From the NCBI GenBank assembly GCA_900315265.1, contig OMYN01000021.1:1-32368 (forward strand): a stretch of DNA of 32,368 nt, given 5' to 3'. Below are positions 1-7,055 of this stretch, one piece after another (within the stretch, counting starts at the first letter, position 1; each line of letters starts with the position of its first letter). The notes under the pieces were generated by a model. It saw only the letters and a program-made list of their open reading frames with translations, did no database searches and had not been told where the DNA came from. Made by a program: the position numbers and the translations under genes. The stretch is from an uncultured Eubacteriales bacterium (GTDB lineage: Bacteria > Bacillota > Clostridia > Lachnospirales > Bianqueaceae).

Positions 1-134
1 AGAAACCTATGTCCTCACTATGGAATCACGTGCTATCTCACAATAGAAAAGCGGAAATATTCCTTGAACTCCGTGTCCACTCTACGGGGTACAGTTTAAT
101 ACGCCGAGGCGGATACGATCGCCCTTTTTCTAAC
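1..134. other. Left edge, no gene recognised
   Basis: No convincing gene is seen here. On the + strand one frame is open from base 1 to a TAA at 97-99 (32 codons), so the last codons of a gene starting outside the window are possible. The translated stretch matches no family I recognise and no terminator follows it directly. The segment is treated as unassigned. Confidence 0.3.
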
Positions 135-184
135 TTTTTTTATGCCTTTTTTTCCGACTTGGCGGACGCAAAGGCATAAAAAAA
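135..184. repeat. 15-bp perfect inverted repeat
   Basis: The left arm TTTTTTTATGCCTTT (135-149) is matched exactly by AAAGGCATAAAAAAA (170-184) around a 20-base spacer. The T-run sits on the 5' side of the stem in both directions, so it does not have the geometry of an intrinsic terminator. The core TATGCCTTT recurs at 206-214, and ATGCCTTT recurs at 284-291, so this looks like part of an intergenic repeat cluster. Function is unknown. Confidence 0.6.
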
Positions 185-230
185 CCGGGGTACCCCTGGA
201 ATTTTTATGCCTTTGGTCATTTTTGAAGCG

Positions 231-275
231 AAAAAATGGCGGAAAAAATCCGTCAAAATCGGGATTTTTTCCGCC
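231..275 (-). terminator. Rho-independent terminator of the GH3 gene
   Basis: A perfect 14-bp stem joins 238-251 and 262-275 (arms GGCGGAAAAAATCC and GGATTTTTTCCGCC) around a 10-base loop. Read on the minus strand, the stem is followed by one A and six T (231-236). This is the expected shape for termination of the leftward gene, which stops at 362, about 90 bases before the stem. The stem is richer in A/T than usual. Confidence 0.7.
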
Positions 276-283
276 GACGCCAA

Positions 284-351
284 ATGCCTTTAAAAATGCA
301 TCAAGAATGCCTCAAAATTGCCTCAAAATACGTTCAAAAAAGCCTTCAAAA
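284..351. repeat. Imperfect 11-bp tandem repeats
   Basis: ATGCCTCAAAA (307-317), TTGCCTCAAAA (318-328), a degenerate unit near 329-340 and AGCCTTCAAAA (341-351) follow one another with an 11-base step. A related unit, ATGCCTTTAAAA, sits at 284-295. They lie immediately downstream of the GH3 stop codon, on its 3' side. The units resemble the TATGCCTTT motif further left. No function is evident. Confidence 0.5.
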
Positions 352-361
352 TAGTCTCCTA

Positions 362-3300
362 TCAGTGCTTTTCAACCGTGACAAAGTTGATCAGGTCGTC
401 CTTTACCCGGTCATTGTAAGGGCCGTTGTGGATATTCAACAGCTCCAGGATATCCTGCGGTTTGACCATGCTGGTATCCAGCCAGTTGACCATGTCGTCT
501 CCGAACTTGTTGCTGACCATCAGGATGTTCAGAATCCTTATAGCGCATTTCTGCAGGTCGCCCAAAGGCATGGCCGGACGGTCGCCTTTCAGCAGCAGGT
601 GATAGAAGGACTCGTCATGGTCGCTGCCGAAATCGTCGGTCGTTTTTTCGACCGTCTCATAAGAACCGCCCATGATCCAGTCGTTGCCGGCATGCATGAT
701 GTTAGCCCACTTATTGAGGGAGAGAGCCAGATTGGACTGGGCCTGGTTGGCCGCGCCGTAGTCGCTCATGACAACGCCCTTGAATCCCCATTCATTCTTG
801 CAGATATCGGTGATCAGGTCGTAGTTGTTGACGGCCCATACTTCGTTGATACCGTTGTAAGAGGTCATCAAAGCCATAGGCTGAGCGGACTTGAAAGCGA
901 TCTCAAAACCTTTCAGATAGATCTCGCGGATGGCCCGTTCGGAAACTACGTCGTTGACGAACATACGGCCGTTTTCGTTATTGTTGCAGGCGAAGTGCTT
1001 CATGGTGAAGCCGACGCCGTCGTTGGACTGAGCTCCCAGGATATAGCTGGAAGCGGTCAGTCCGGCTACGACCGGATCTTCGGAATAGTATTCGAAATTG
1101 CGTCCGCATAAAGGAGTCCGGTGGATATTCATGCCGGGACCCAGAAGAAGCGTGCATCCGAACTCACGCAGTTCCTGCCCGTAAGCCTTGCCGACCTTCT
1201 TTAACAGATCCTGGTTCCAGGTCTGGGCCAGCATGCAGCCTACCGGCCATGCGGTCGAGAACTGATAGTAAGTCTTTTCAGAAGCGTCGATGACCGCTTC
1301 CTGCTCAACGGCACTGCCGTCTTCCTTCATCTTCAGCGGCTTTTCGACTGTGTAAAGGGTGGTCTTACCGGTGCGGGAAATACGCGGACCGGCAGGCCCG
1401 TCGGGAAGGTTGATGGAAGGGATCAGACGTGTGTTGAAATAGCGGCCGGTCGAAGCCCAGACGGTTCCGGGCGTGTAGTTGGCTAGAAAACCGTAGCTCT
1501 TTCCTAATTTGGTCCCGTCTTTGGCGGTCATTTCCGAAACCTGATTGCGGCGGGCATAACCGGTACCGTACATGCGGTCGGCATCGACTCCGTTGACCAG
1601 GTAAGTCAGCTCTTCGACAGACAGACCGGCCACGAACTGCTCCATGCTGATACGTCCATCGTATACATCCAGCAGAGTAGCGCCTTTGACGGTTTCAACC
1701 TTTTTGATGGTTTCGGGAGCCTTGTCGACTTCCTGGCCGGCGGCGCTGGCAAGTCCCAGAGCAGCGGCCCAGGCGCCGAAGGGGTTGTAGGCGCGGGCTT
1801 TCCAGCCTCCTCGTGCCGCGTATTTGGCGGAATCCGTTTCGGGGTCGTTGGCGGAGACATAGGTCGTGACGGCTTCGTCTTCAGCCTTGGAAGCATGGTT
1901 GACGCTGGGGATCGAGGTGGCGGTAAGAGCCAGAACAGGCGCAGCAGCCAGCTCTTCTTCCTGACCGGTGTAGCTGTAGGAAACGGTATCAGCCGTTTTG
2001 CGGATCTTGCCCGCTTCCAATACATCTTTTTTGGATCCTGTTGCAGTTGACGGCGGAGCGCCGAAAGCGGCCTTGCCCTGGCCGATGACCTGCATCTGGT
2101 TGGACAGTTGCTCGGTCAGAGCGTCTCCGTCCAGCCGGATGACGGCTGCGATGTGGGTGGAGCGGGAACTTGCGCCGACCCGGATGATGTAATCGCCTTT
2201 TTCCAGGATGTAAGCGGCCTTGTCTTCGCTGTAGGAAGCCATGGAGGCGGTGCGGAAGCTGATGGTCAGCTGCTGGCTCTGACCGGGCTCAAGAGTATCG
2301 GTCTTGGCGTAGGCGGCCAGCTCCTGGTAAGGCTTTTCAAGAGCGCCGTCGGGAGCGGAGTAGTAGACCTGCACGACCTGCTTGCCGGCATAAGTTTTGC
2401 CGGTGTTGGTGACCGTTACATCAACGGACACGGTTTCGGCGTCCGCTTTGACGCTGTTGGTCTTGATGGCAAAGGTGGTGTAGGAAAGGCCATAGCCAAA
2501 TTCGTAAGCAGGCGCTACGTTAAAGGTGTCGAAATAGCGGTAGCCTACGTAAATATCGTCAAAATAATACTCGTCGTAGTTGCCCTCGGGATAGGCCGGA
2601 TCGTAGGTGCGGTCCAGGGTCGCGCTGGAGGGGATGTCCTTGAAATCGAAAGGCCAGGTATCGGTCAGGTGGCCGGAGGGAGTGACAGTGCCGGTCAGCA
2701 CGTTGGCCAGCGCCTCACCCGAAAACTCGCCGCCCTGCCCGGACAAAACGACCGCACCGATCACGCCGTGCTTTCTGGCGTTGATCTGACGGATAAAGTT
2801 GGTGTCCATAACAGAGGCCATGTTCAAAAGAACGACCACATGCTGATAATAGTCGGTGACCTTCTCCAGATTGGCACGCTCGATGTCGGATAAGAAGTAG
2901 TCGCCGTCTCCTTCTTTTGCCTGGCGGTCGTAGCCCTCGCCGGAAATACGGCTTACCACAAAGAAAGCCGTGTCGGACGGATCAGATTCCATAAGGGCCT
3001 GGTCGGTGATGGGAACCTCGGCTCCGTCATAGACGATGCCGAAAAAGCCGCGGGAAGCGTGGACATGAGGGTCGTTGGCATCGATCGTGCCGTCCTGGAT
3101 CTGTTGACGGACTTTCAGATACTCACCCAGGTAAGAGGGGTTGGTCAGGGTGTAGCATTCACTCAGACCGTGATAATACATGGTCTTGTCGGTGACGCGG
3201 TTGTTGACCTCACCGGACCCGGTACCGCCTTTTACGGTGAAGACAGAACCGCAGCCCCATAAAGCGGCGCGGGAGCCCTTTTTCAGGGGCAGAAGTCCGT

Positions 3301-3430
3301 TGTTTTCCAGAAGGACGGTCCCTTCTGCGGCTGCCTCTGAAGCCAAAAGGCCGTTTGCCTTTTCACGTTTAGAGATTTGGTCGCTGGTGGTCCGGACGGT
3401 GTAAACGTCGGCGGTCAGTTTCTTTGACAT
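362..3430 (-). CDS. Family 3 glycoside hydrolase (beta-glucosidase type), permuted domain order
   Basis: This 1022-residue protein is a glycoside hydrolase family 3 enzyme that would release terminal beta-linked sugars from oligosaccharides. There is no signal peptide, so it should act in the cytoplasm. The usual C-terminal sandwich domain comes first (about residues 30-320; LLENNGLLPL at 40-49, KGGTGSGEVN at 67-76, ISGEGYDR at 162-169 with Glu165 as likely acid/base). A fibronectin III-like domain follows (about 325-435). After an unassigned linker (about 440-585) comes the catalytic barrel: LPDGPAGPR (675-683), KHFACNNNE (811-819) and GVVMSDYGA with the likely nucleophile Asp890. This reversed order is known in some rumen beta-glucosidases (from memory, Butyrivibrio fibrisolvens). 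Substrate is not predictable. The start is supported by AAAGGAGA upstream, and the region around it is duplicated. Confidence 0.93.
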   Translation of the reverse strand: MSKKLTADVYTVRTTSDQISKREKANGLLASEAAAEGTVLLENNGLLPLKKGSRAALWGCGSVFTVKGGTGSGEVNNRVTDKTMYYHGLSECYTLTNPSYLGEYLKVRQQIQDGTIDANDPHVHASRGFFGIVYDGAEVPITDQALMESDPSDTAFFVVSRISGEGYDRQAKEGDGDYFLSDIERANLEKVTDYYQHVVVLLNMASVMDTNFIRQINARKHGVIGAVVLSGQGGEFSGEALANVLTGTVTPSGHLTDTWPFDFKDIPSSATLDRTYDPAYPEGNYDEYYFDDIYVGYRYFDTFNVAPAYEFGYGLSYTTFAIKTNSVKADAETVSVDVTVTNTGKTYAGKQVVQVYYSAPDGALEKPYQELAAYAKTDTLEPGQSQQLTISFRTASMASYSEDKAAYILEKGDYIIRVGASSRSTHIAAVIRLDGDALTEQLSNQMQVIGQGKAAFGAPPSTATGSKKDVLEAGKIRKTADTVSYSYTGQEEELAAAPVLALTATSIPSVNHASKAEDEAVTTYVSANDPETDSAKYAARGGWKARAYNPFGAWAAALGLASAAGQEVDKAPETIKKVETVKGATLLDVYDGRISMEQFVAGLSVEELTYLVNGVDADRMYGTGYARRNQVSEMTAKDGTKLGKSYGFLANYTPGTVWASTGRYFNTRLIPSINLPDGPAGPRISRTGKTTLYTVEKPLKMKEDGSAVEQEAVIDASEKTYYQFSTAWPVGCMLAQTWNQDLLKKVGKAYGQELREFGCTLLLGPGMNIHRTPLCGRNFEYYSEDPVVAGLTASSYILGAQSNDGVGFTMKHFACNNNENGRMFVNDVVSERAIREIYLKGFEIAFKSAQPMALMTSYNGINEVWAVNNYDLITDICKNEWGFKGVVMSDYGAANQAQSNLALSLNKWANIMHAGNDWIMGGSYETVEKTTDDFGSDHDESFYHLLLKGDRPAMPLGDLQKCAIRILNILMVSNKFGDDMVNWLDTSMVKPQDILELLNIHNGPYNDRVKDDLINFVTVEKH

Positions 3431-3535
3431 AATCGGATCTCCTTTATATATTCTTATATTTTGAACAAAACGTCGGCGGTCAGTTTCTTTGACATAATCG
3501 GATCTCCTTTATATATTCTTATATTTTGAACAAAA
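3403..3535 (-). repeat. 65-bp tandem duplication of the GH3 start region
   Basis: Bases 3403-3470 are repeated exactly at 3468-3535, a 65-base period. Each copy contains, on the minus strand, an AT-rich stretch, the ribosome site AAAGGAGATCC, the ATG and the first eight or nine codons (MSKKLTADV). Because 65 is not a multiple of 3, the upstream copy does not fuse in frame. Its ATG at 3495 starts a short separate frame. Perfect identity implies a recent duplication or active homogenisation. Confidence 0.95.
3454..3495 (-). other. Possible 13-codon leader peptide frame
   Basis: The upstream copy of the duplicated GH3 start has its own ATG, preceded by the same AT-rich sequence but with its ribosome site at about 3505-3510. 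The frame reads MSKKLTADVLFKI and then TAA at 3454-3456. It would end about 24 bases before the real GH3 ATG, overlapping the region just before its ribosome site. If translated it could affect re-initiation at the GH3 start. It is more likely a by-product of the duplication than a selected peptide. Confidence 0.35.
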
Positions 3536-3565
3536 ATAAGGCTAAATATAAGAGACTTTTTATAT

Positions 3566-3594
3566 AGTATATTAGTAATAGTTGAAAACTTCAA
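3566..3594 (-). promoter_or_regulatory. Sigma-A type promoter of the GH3 gene
   Basis: On the minus strand TTGAAG (3589-3594) and TATACT (3566-3571) are separated by exactly 17 bases. Transcription would start near 3560 and give a leader of about 65 bases that includes the duplicated start region. An inverted repeat TTGAA-AAC-TTCAA (3582-3594) overlaps the -35 box and could be an operator; no regulator is known. Confidence 0.65.
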
Positions 3595-3688
3595 TATGAA
3601 CTGCAATGAAACAATCAAGAAGGATCAGTTGTGAAAAAGTGCACGGTATTGGAAAGAGTTTTCGGGAACAAATGGCACCGGGACCTAT

Positions 3689-4192
3689 CTAAAGCTGCTT
3701 GGAAAGGTAAAGGATCAGGTCATCGTTATTTTCGCAGGGAGCATACTGTTCCAGACGTTCTCCGTTGAACCATACTCCGCTGCCGTCCGGTACATATCCC
3801 CGCTTGACGTACATTCTTTGAGCGGCCCCGTAACCGTAGTGAAGCCCGACTCCCAGGCAGATCATGGACGAATATGCCTTGACATACCTTTCGATCGCAT
3901 CCAGGATCGCTGTGCCGACGCCTTTTCTCTGATACTTTTCCAGTACGTTGAAATCTTTGATTACCGGAATATGTTTATCTTTAAAGGGTCCGGAATCATC
4001 CTGAGAAAGAAGAGTGGCATATCCTGCCGCATGCCCGTCGGTTTCCGCCACGAACACTTTTCTAAGGCCTTCCTGCTGCTCCTGATAATAGGTCCGGTAT
4101 TGGCTGATCGGTTTATGCCAGCCCTGTTTTTTAAACTCATCCGGGAATTCCGAGATATCGGACTCGATCATTTTTCTGATTTTGATTTCCAT
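3689..4192 (-). CDS. GNAT-family N-acetyltransferase
   Basis: The protein (167 residues from ATG 4192) is a small GNAT acetyltransferase. These enzymes transfer an acetyl group from acetyl-CoA to an amine; the acceptor cannot be predicted. The acetyl-CoA loop is visible as YQRKGVGTA (87-95), after the beta-strand VIKDFNVLEK, and the closing segment YVKRGYVPDGSGVW (128-141) is typical of the fold. An in-frame TTG at 4228 would add 12 residues but has no ribosome site; the ATG has only a distant AGGAAA. The gene follows the membrane protein gene by 44 bases in the same direction and is probably cotranscribed. The 150 bases after its stop show no clear terminator. Confidence 0.85.
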   Translation of the reverse strand: MEIKIRKMIESDISEFPDEFKKQGWHKPISQYRTYYQEQQEGLRKVFVAETDGHAAGYATLLSQDDSGPFKDKHIPVIKDFNVLEKYQRKGVGTAILDAIERYVKAYSSMICLGVGLHYGYGAAQRMYVKRGYVPDGSGVWFNGERLEQYAPCENNDDLILYLSKQL

Positions 4193-4236
4193 AGATTTTT
4201 CTGATATTTCCTGCCAATTGTGAATCAAACGAGGGA

Positions 4237-5163
4237 CTAAGCTTTTGTATTACTTTTCTTTCGGACATTTAGATTGTCTGCTATCTTTTTCTGCTTTTGA
4301 CTGCGCTTTTCTTCCTGCCGGTCGATGAAGGCGTCGATCTCCTGCAGCTCTTCTTCAGAGTGGCGGTAGATGATCAGTTTTTTGGCGATGCCGGTCTTAT
4401 CACGGCCTTTTACGTACAGATAGCCGATGATACTGAAGACGACAGCTCCGATGAAGTTTACGATAAGGTCTTTCATGGTATCGATGATGCCGATATCCAG
4501 ATAACCTCCCTCGATGACATATTCTTTCCCGCTTTTTGTCTCGATAATGGTTTTGGTGATGCCTTTTACGGGAACAGGGATCTGCTGGTTGGTTTTATCA
4601 AGGGTGACGGAAGCAAACTGGCGGACCACGAAGTCTTTCTGCATGTCTTTCAGAAAGAGCTGGTCGGTAGCAAATTCACAGAATTCCCACAAAACGCCGA
4701 CCGTCATGGAAAAGCAGAAAGCGGTAAAGGCCAGATAAATAGGAGACAGGTTGAAATTTTCACTGTGCCGGTTCAAAAGATCGACCAGGGCAAAGCCGAT
4801 CGCTGCACACAGGAAACCGTTTAAGGTATGCAGAATAGTGTCCCAGCCCGGGATCAGGGTATAAAAATGATTGATCTCACCCAGTATCTCAGCGGAAAAA
4901 ATAAAGCAGTAAATAAAAATTTCGAACAGGGGCGGTATCTCGATCTTCAGCTGTTTTTCAAAGAAAGAAGGCAGCAGGAACAAAAACAGGGAGAGTACAC
5001 ACATGAAAGCATTCTCAAATCGCTTGTTTACAAGGTTGATGACCAAGGTCACTATGACCAGGATGCGCAGTACGGTGTAAACTTTGAAAGCGGTAGGATT
5101 GAGACGGATCCTGTCCCTTAGACGGTTGATGTATCTTGTCAGATGCGCATGCGGCTTTTTCAT
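4237..5163 (-). CDS. Six-helix integral membrane protein, YjdF/DUF2238-like
   Basis: This 308-residue protein has about six membrane segments (28-45, 50-67, 77-96, 110-130, 141-160, 231-251) and a charged C-terminal tail rich in Lys, Glu and Gln. Polar residues stand in or beside the helices: Asp108 and His112; Glu160, Glu163 and Asp167; Asp228, Asp232 and Asn236. This pattern resembles the YjdF (DUF2238) membrane family, whose function is not known to me. A soluble loop of about 60 residues (170-228) separates helices five and six. The start at 5163 is chosen because AAAGGAGATCCC precedes it directly. A longer frame from 5202 exists but lacks a ribosome site. It is the first gene of a two-gene leftward operon. 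Confidence 0.7.
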   Translation of the reverse strand: MKKPHAHLTRYINRLRDRIRLNPTAFKVYTVLRILVIVTLVINLVNKRFENAFMCVLSLFLFLLPSFFEKQLKIEIPPLFEIFIYCFIFSAEILGEINHFYTLIPGWDTILHTLNGFLCAAIGFALVDLLNRHSENFNLSPIYLAFTAFCFSMTVGVLWEFCEFATDQLFLKDMQKDFVVRQFASVTLDKTNQQIPVPVKGITKTIIETKSGKEYVIEGGYLDIGIIDTMKDLIVNFIGAVVFSIIGYLYVKGRDKTGIAKKLIIYRHSEEELQEIDAFIDRQEEKRSQKQKKIADNLNVRKKSNTKA

Positions 5164-5225
5164 GGGATCTCCTTTACAGCTTGTTTTGCAGTAATAGGTC
5201 ATATATATATATATATCATATTTCT

Positions 5226-5253
5226 ATTTTAGGCTTTCCCGGAGTAAAATCAA
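5226..5253 (-). promoter_or_regulatory. Promoter of the membrane protein/GNAT operon
   Basis: On the minus strand TTGATT (5248-5253) and TAAAAT (5226-5231) are 16 bases apart. The predicted start falls near 5219, at the edge of an (AT)8 tract (5201-5216) that would lie in the leader. The divergent FliB-like gene begins at 5289, so its own promoter must overlap this one. A weak -10-like TAAAAT for that direction is at 5245-5250, without a good -35. Confidence 0.55.
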
Positions 5254-5288
5254 GAAAGTAATAATTTCGTAAGGAATACGGAGCCGCT

Positions 5289-6401
5289 ATGGTTTACAGA
5301 GAAGAGGATGATTTCAGAAACTTCCGCTGCATCGCGGGAGCCTGCCCGGAAAGCTGCTGCGAAGGCTGGCAGATCGTCATCGATGAGGACAGTCTCAAAC
5401 GCTATCAAGGGGACAAAACGCCCTTTGGAAAGCGCCTTGCGGGGTCGATCGACTGGCAGGAGGGGACCTTCAAGCAGCAGGACAGGCGTTGTCTGATGTT
5501 GAACGATCGCAATTTGTGTGACCTGGTCATCGCTGAAGGGGAGGGCAGTCTTTGCCGGACCTGTCATCTGTTTCCCCGTCATATGGAGGAGTATGAAGAC
5601 GTTCGCGAATATACTCTCGATCTGTCATGTCCGGAAGCCGCAAAAAGCATCGTGGAACGTACGACTTCTTTCTCTATGACCGAACGGGAAGATCAGACAG
5701 AAGATGATCCGTCTGAATACGAAGATTTTGATTTCCTATTATATGACCGTCTCTGTGCAGCCCGGGATATCTTTATGACGATCCTTGACCGCAAAGACCT
5801 GACTCTTAGGCAAAAGTCAGACAGGATCCTGGATCTGGCCGCCCGGTTGGATCAGTGTTATCAGGATGACCGGATTTTTGATATGGATGGGGAACTGGAC
5901 AGGGAGGCAGGCCGGGACAAGGGAGAAGGTGCCCGGGAAGCAGCAGCTCCTTTTGTTCATGAAGAAACCTTCGACGATGCTCAAAAAGAATTTAAGGTCC
6001 TATATCAACTGGAAAAGCTGCATCCCGACTGGGACCGGGTGCTGGACCGGACGCAGAAGGATGTTTTATCGGACCGCAAGGTCTGGCAGTCAGTCACATG
6101 CCCGGGCAATGATCTGCCTGCTTTGAACATCCTTTGCTCACTTTTGTATACCTATTTCTGCGGCGCGGTTTATGATGCGGAGATCTTTGCCAGGGCGGCT
6201 TTCTGCGTGCAGAGCCTCCGCTGGGTCCTGATGATCGGCTATTCTTTTCAAAAGGAAGAGGCCGATGCTGATCCGCGGAAGGCGCTGACCAGAGCGCTTT
6301 ACCAATACTGCCGCGAGGTCGAACACTCTGATAATAACCTGGATACTTTGTTTAACTTTTTTGATAAACAAGAAGAGGGATGGGAGGTAAGCGGAGACTG
6401 A
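5289..6401 (+). CDS. FliB-like lysine-N-methylase family protein
   Basis: The 370-residue protein matches the N-terminal pattern of proteins annotated as flagellin lysine-N-methylase (FliB). Cysteine clusters lie at Cys14, Cys19, Cys23 and Cys24 (ACPESCCEGWQ), then Cys68, Cys77, Cys89, Cys92 (CRTCHLFPR) and Cys114 (DLSCPE). The spacing suggests an iron-sulfur or zinc site. FliB methylates lysines of flagellin in Salmonella, but no flagellar gene is present here, so the substrate is open. The middle (about 120-235) is acidic and less conserved, and the C-terminal part is helical. The ATG follows GGAG at a short distance. The gene stands alone, divergent from the membrane protein gene. No terminator is seen after its stop. 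Confidence 0.75.
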   Translation: MVYREEDDFRNFRCIAGACPESCCEGWQIVIDEDSLKRYQGDKTPFGKRLAGSIDWQEGTFKQQDRRCLMLNDRNLCDLVIAEGEGSLCRTCHLFPRHMEEYEDVREYTLDLSCPEAAKSIVERTTSFSMTEREDQTEDDPSEYEDFDFLLYDRLCAARDIFMTILDRKDLTLRQKSDRILDLAARLDQCYQDDRIFDMDGELDREAGRDKGEGAREAAAPFVHEETFDDAQKEFKVLYQLEKLHPDWDRVLDRTQKDVLSDRKVWQSVTCPGNDLPALNILCSLLYTYFCGAVYDAEIFARAAFCVQSLRWVLMIGYSFQKEEADADPRKALTRALYQYCREVEHSDNNLDTLFNFFDKQEEGWEVSGD

Positions 6402-6497
6402 TTGGGTGGTTCTGGGGTTGCCCTATGTCGGCATTGCCGCTCACACTGCCCACGCCGCCATGCTGTCTACGCCGCCACACCGTCGAGGCCGCGAAAT

Positions 6498-6871
6498 TCT
6501 TGTCAACATTTGGTTTCTGAAAGGCCTGACAAGATTTGTCACGCGATTTCCTCAAAATCTTGTCAGATTTCGGATTTCGGCCTTGGTTGACAGGATTTAT
6601 CAGCCTAAAAAAGATGTTCTTGTCAATAATCGGAGTATGTTTTTTTTGACAAGGCTTTTTTTGAAGCGGGTGCTTTTATTATGACATTCAAGAAAGTATT
6701 AAACAAACAAATTGCAAAAATGCTTAAATGCATCTAACCAGGTCTTGTTAAGGCCGGAAATGACCGTGACAAATCTTGTCAGCCTCGATGAAATCAGGAT
6801 TTTGACAAGAAATTTGATTTTTCGTTGTACAGATCTTGTCAAATTCTTATTAAAGAGGAAAGTTGACAAGA
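6498..6871. repeat. Phased array of TCTTGTCA / TGACAAGA inverted repeats
   Basis: TCTTGTCA occurs at 6498, 6558, 6618, 6774 and 6834. Each copy is followed 21-22 bases later by TGACAAGA or a one-base variant (6527, 6588, 6647, 6803, 6864). The pairs recur every 60 bases within two blocks. The gap (6655-6773) holds degenerate copies at 6743 and 6767. Single half-sites therefore alternate in orientation every 28-32 bases, close to three helical turns, while the DNA between them is unrelated. Two 15-bp elements, TGACAAGATTTGTCA (6527-6541) and TGACAAATCTTGTCA (6767-6781), are reverse complements of each other. This looks like an array of protein-binding sites, or a row of short hairpins if transcribed. 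No gene lies in 6402-7055. Confidence 0.85.
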
Positions 6872-6922
6872 TTCAAAAAGAGAGTGTTCCGGCGGCCCCC
6901 AAAACGATTTAAGAATACCCAT

Positions 6923-7009
6923 GTCGGCAGGCCCGGCAGCTACCCCGACGAAAGCGGCTCCGAAAGCCTCCGCCAGCGGCCGGACCTGTCTGGACAGCCG
7001 GCCGTTTTT
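6923..7009 (+). terminator. Structured segment ending in an intrinsic terminator
   Basis: Two small hairpins (GTCGG 6923-6927 with CCGAC 6945-6949; GGCT 6956-6959 with AGCC 6965-6968, flanked by GCGG/CCGC) are followed by a strong stem. CGGCCGG (6977-6983) pairs with CCGGCCG (6998-7004), with a second CTGTC/GACAG pairing inside, and five T follow (7005-7009). It would end a transcript coming from the repeat array or from the FliB-like gene. A riboswitch or attenuator for the transporter is a less likely reading, because a promoter appears to overlap the stem. It matched no riboswitch class I know. Confidence 0.6.
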
Positions 7010-7018
7010 GCTTACAAT
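6991..7018 (+). promoter_or_regulatory. Promoter of the EamA transporter gene
   Basis: TGGACA (6991-6996) and TACAAT (7013-7018) are 16 bases apart, each one base from consensus. The start would fall near 7025, giving a leader of about 30 bases with AAGGAG at 7043-7048. The terminator stem of the preceding element covers the -35 box and its T-run lies in the spacer. Confidence 0.55.
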
Positions 7019-7055
7019 ACATCTTATCTTTTTTTCAAACATAAGGAGTACGTCC

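Noticed and set aside
142..354. 70-codon + strand frame in the left intergenic region
   Set aside because: It runs through the inverted repeat, the terminator stem and the 11-base repeats, and its composition is that of those repeats.
236..1111. Open frame of 291 codons on the + strand
   Set aside because: It is antisense to the GH3 3' end, whose frame has clear family motifs there. It has no ribosome site and no recognisable domain. Other long + strand frames inside 1998-2893 are rejected for the same reason.
5201..5216. (AT)8 tract as a phase-variation switch
   Set aside because: It lies in the predicted leader rather than in a promoter spacer or coding frame. Length variation is possible but nothing in the sequence shows it matters.
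6498..6871. CRISPR array
   Set aside because: Repeats are only 8-10 bases and alternate in orientation, and no cas gene is in the window.
6406..6912. Small genes in the 650-base gap (frames at 6402-6590, 6406-6684, 6712-6912)
   Set aside because: They consist of the repeat array, lack good ribosome sites and give no recognisable protein.
6923..6976. Guanidine (ykkC/mini-ykkC) riboswitch upstream of the transporter
   Set aside because: Transporter context suggested it, but the paired ACGR hairpin loops and conserved core of those classes could not be found, and the promoter lies downstream of the structure.
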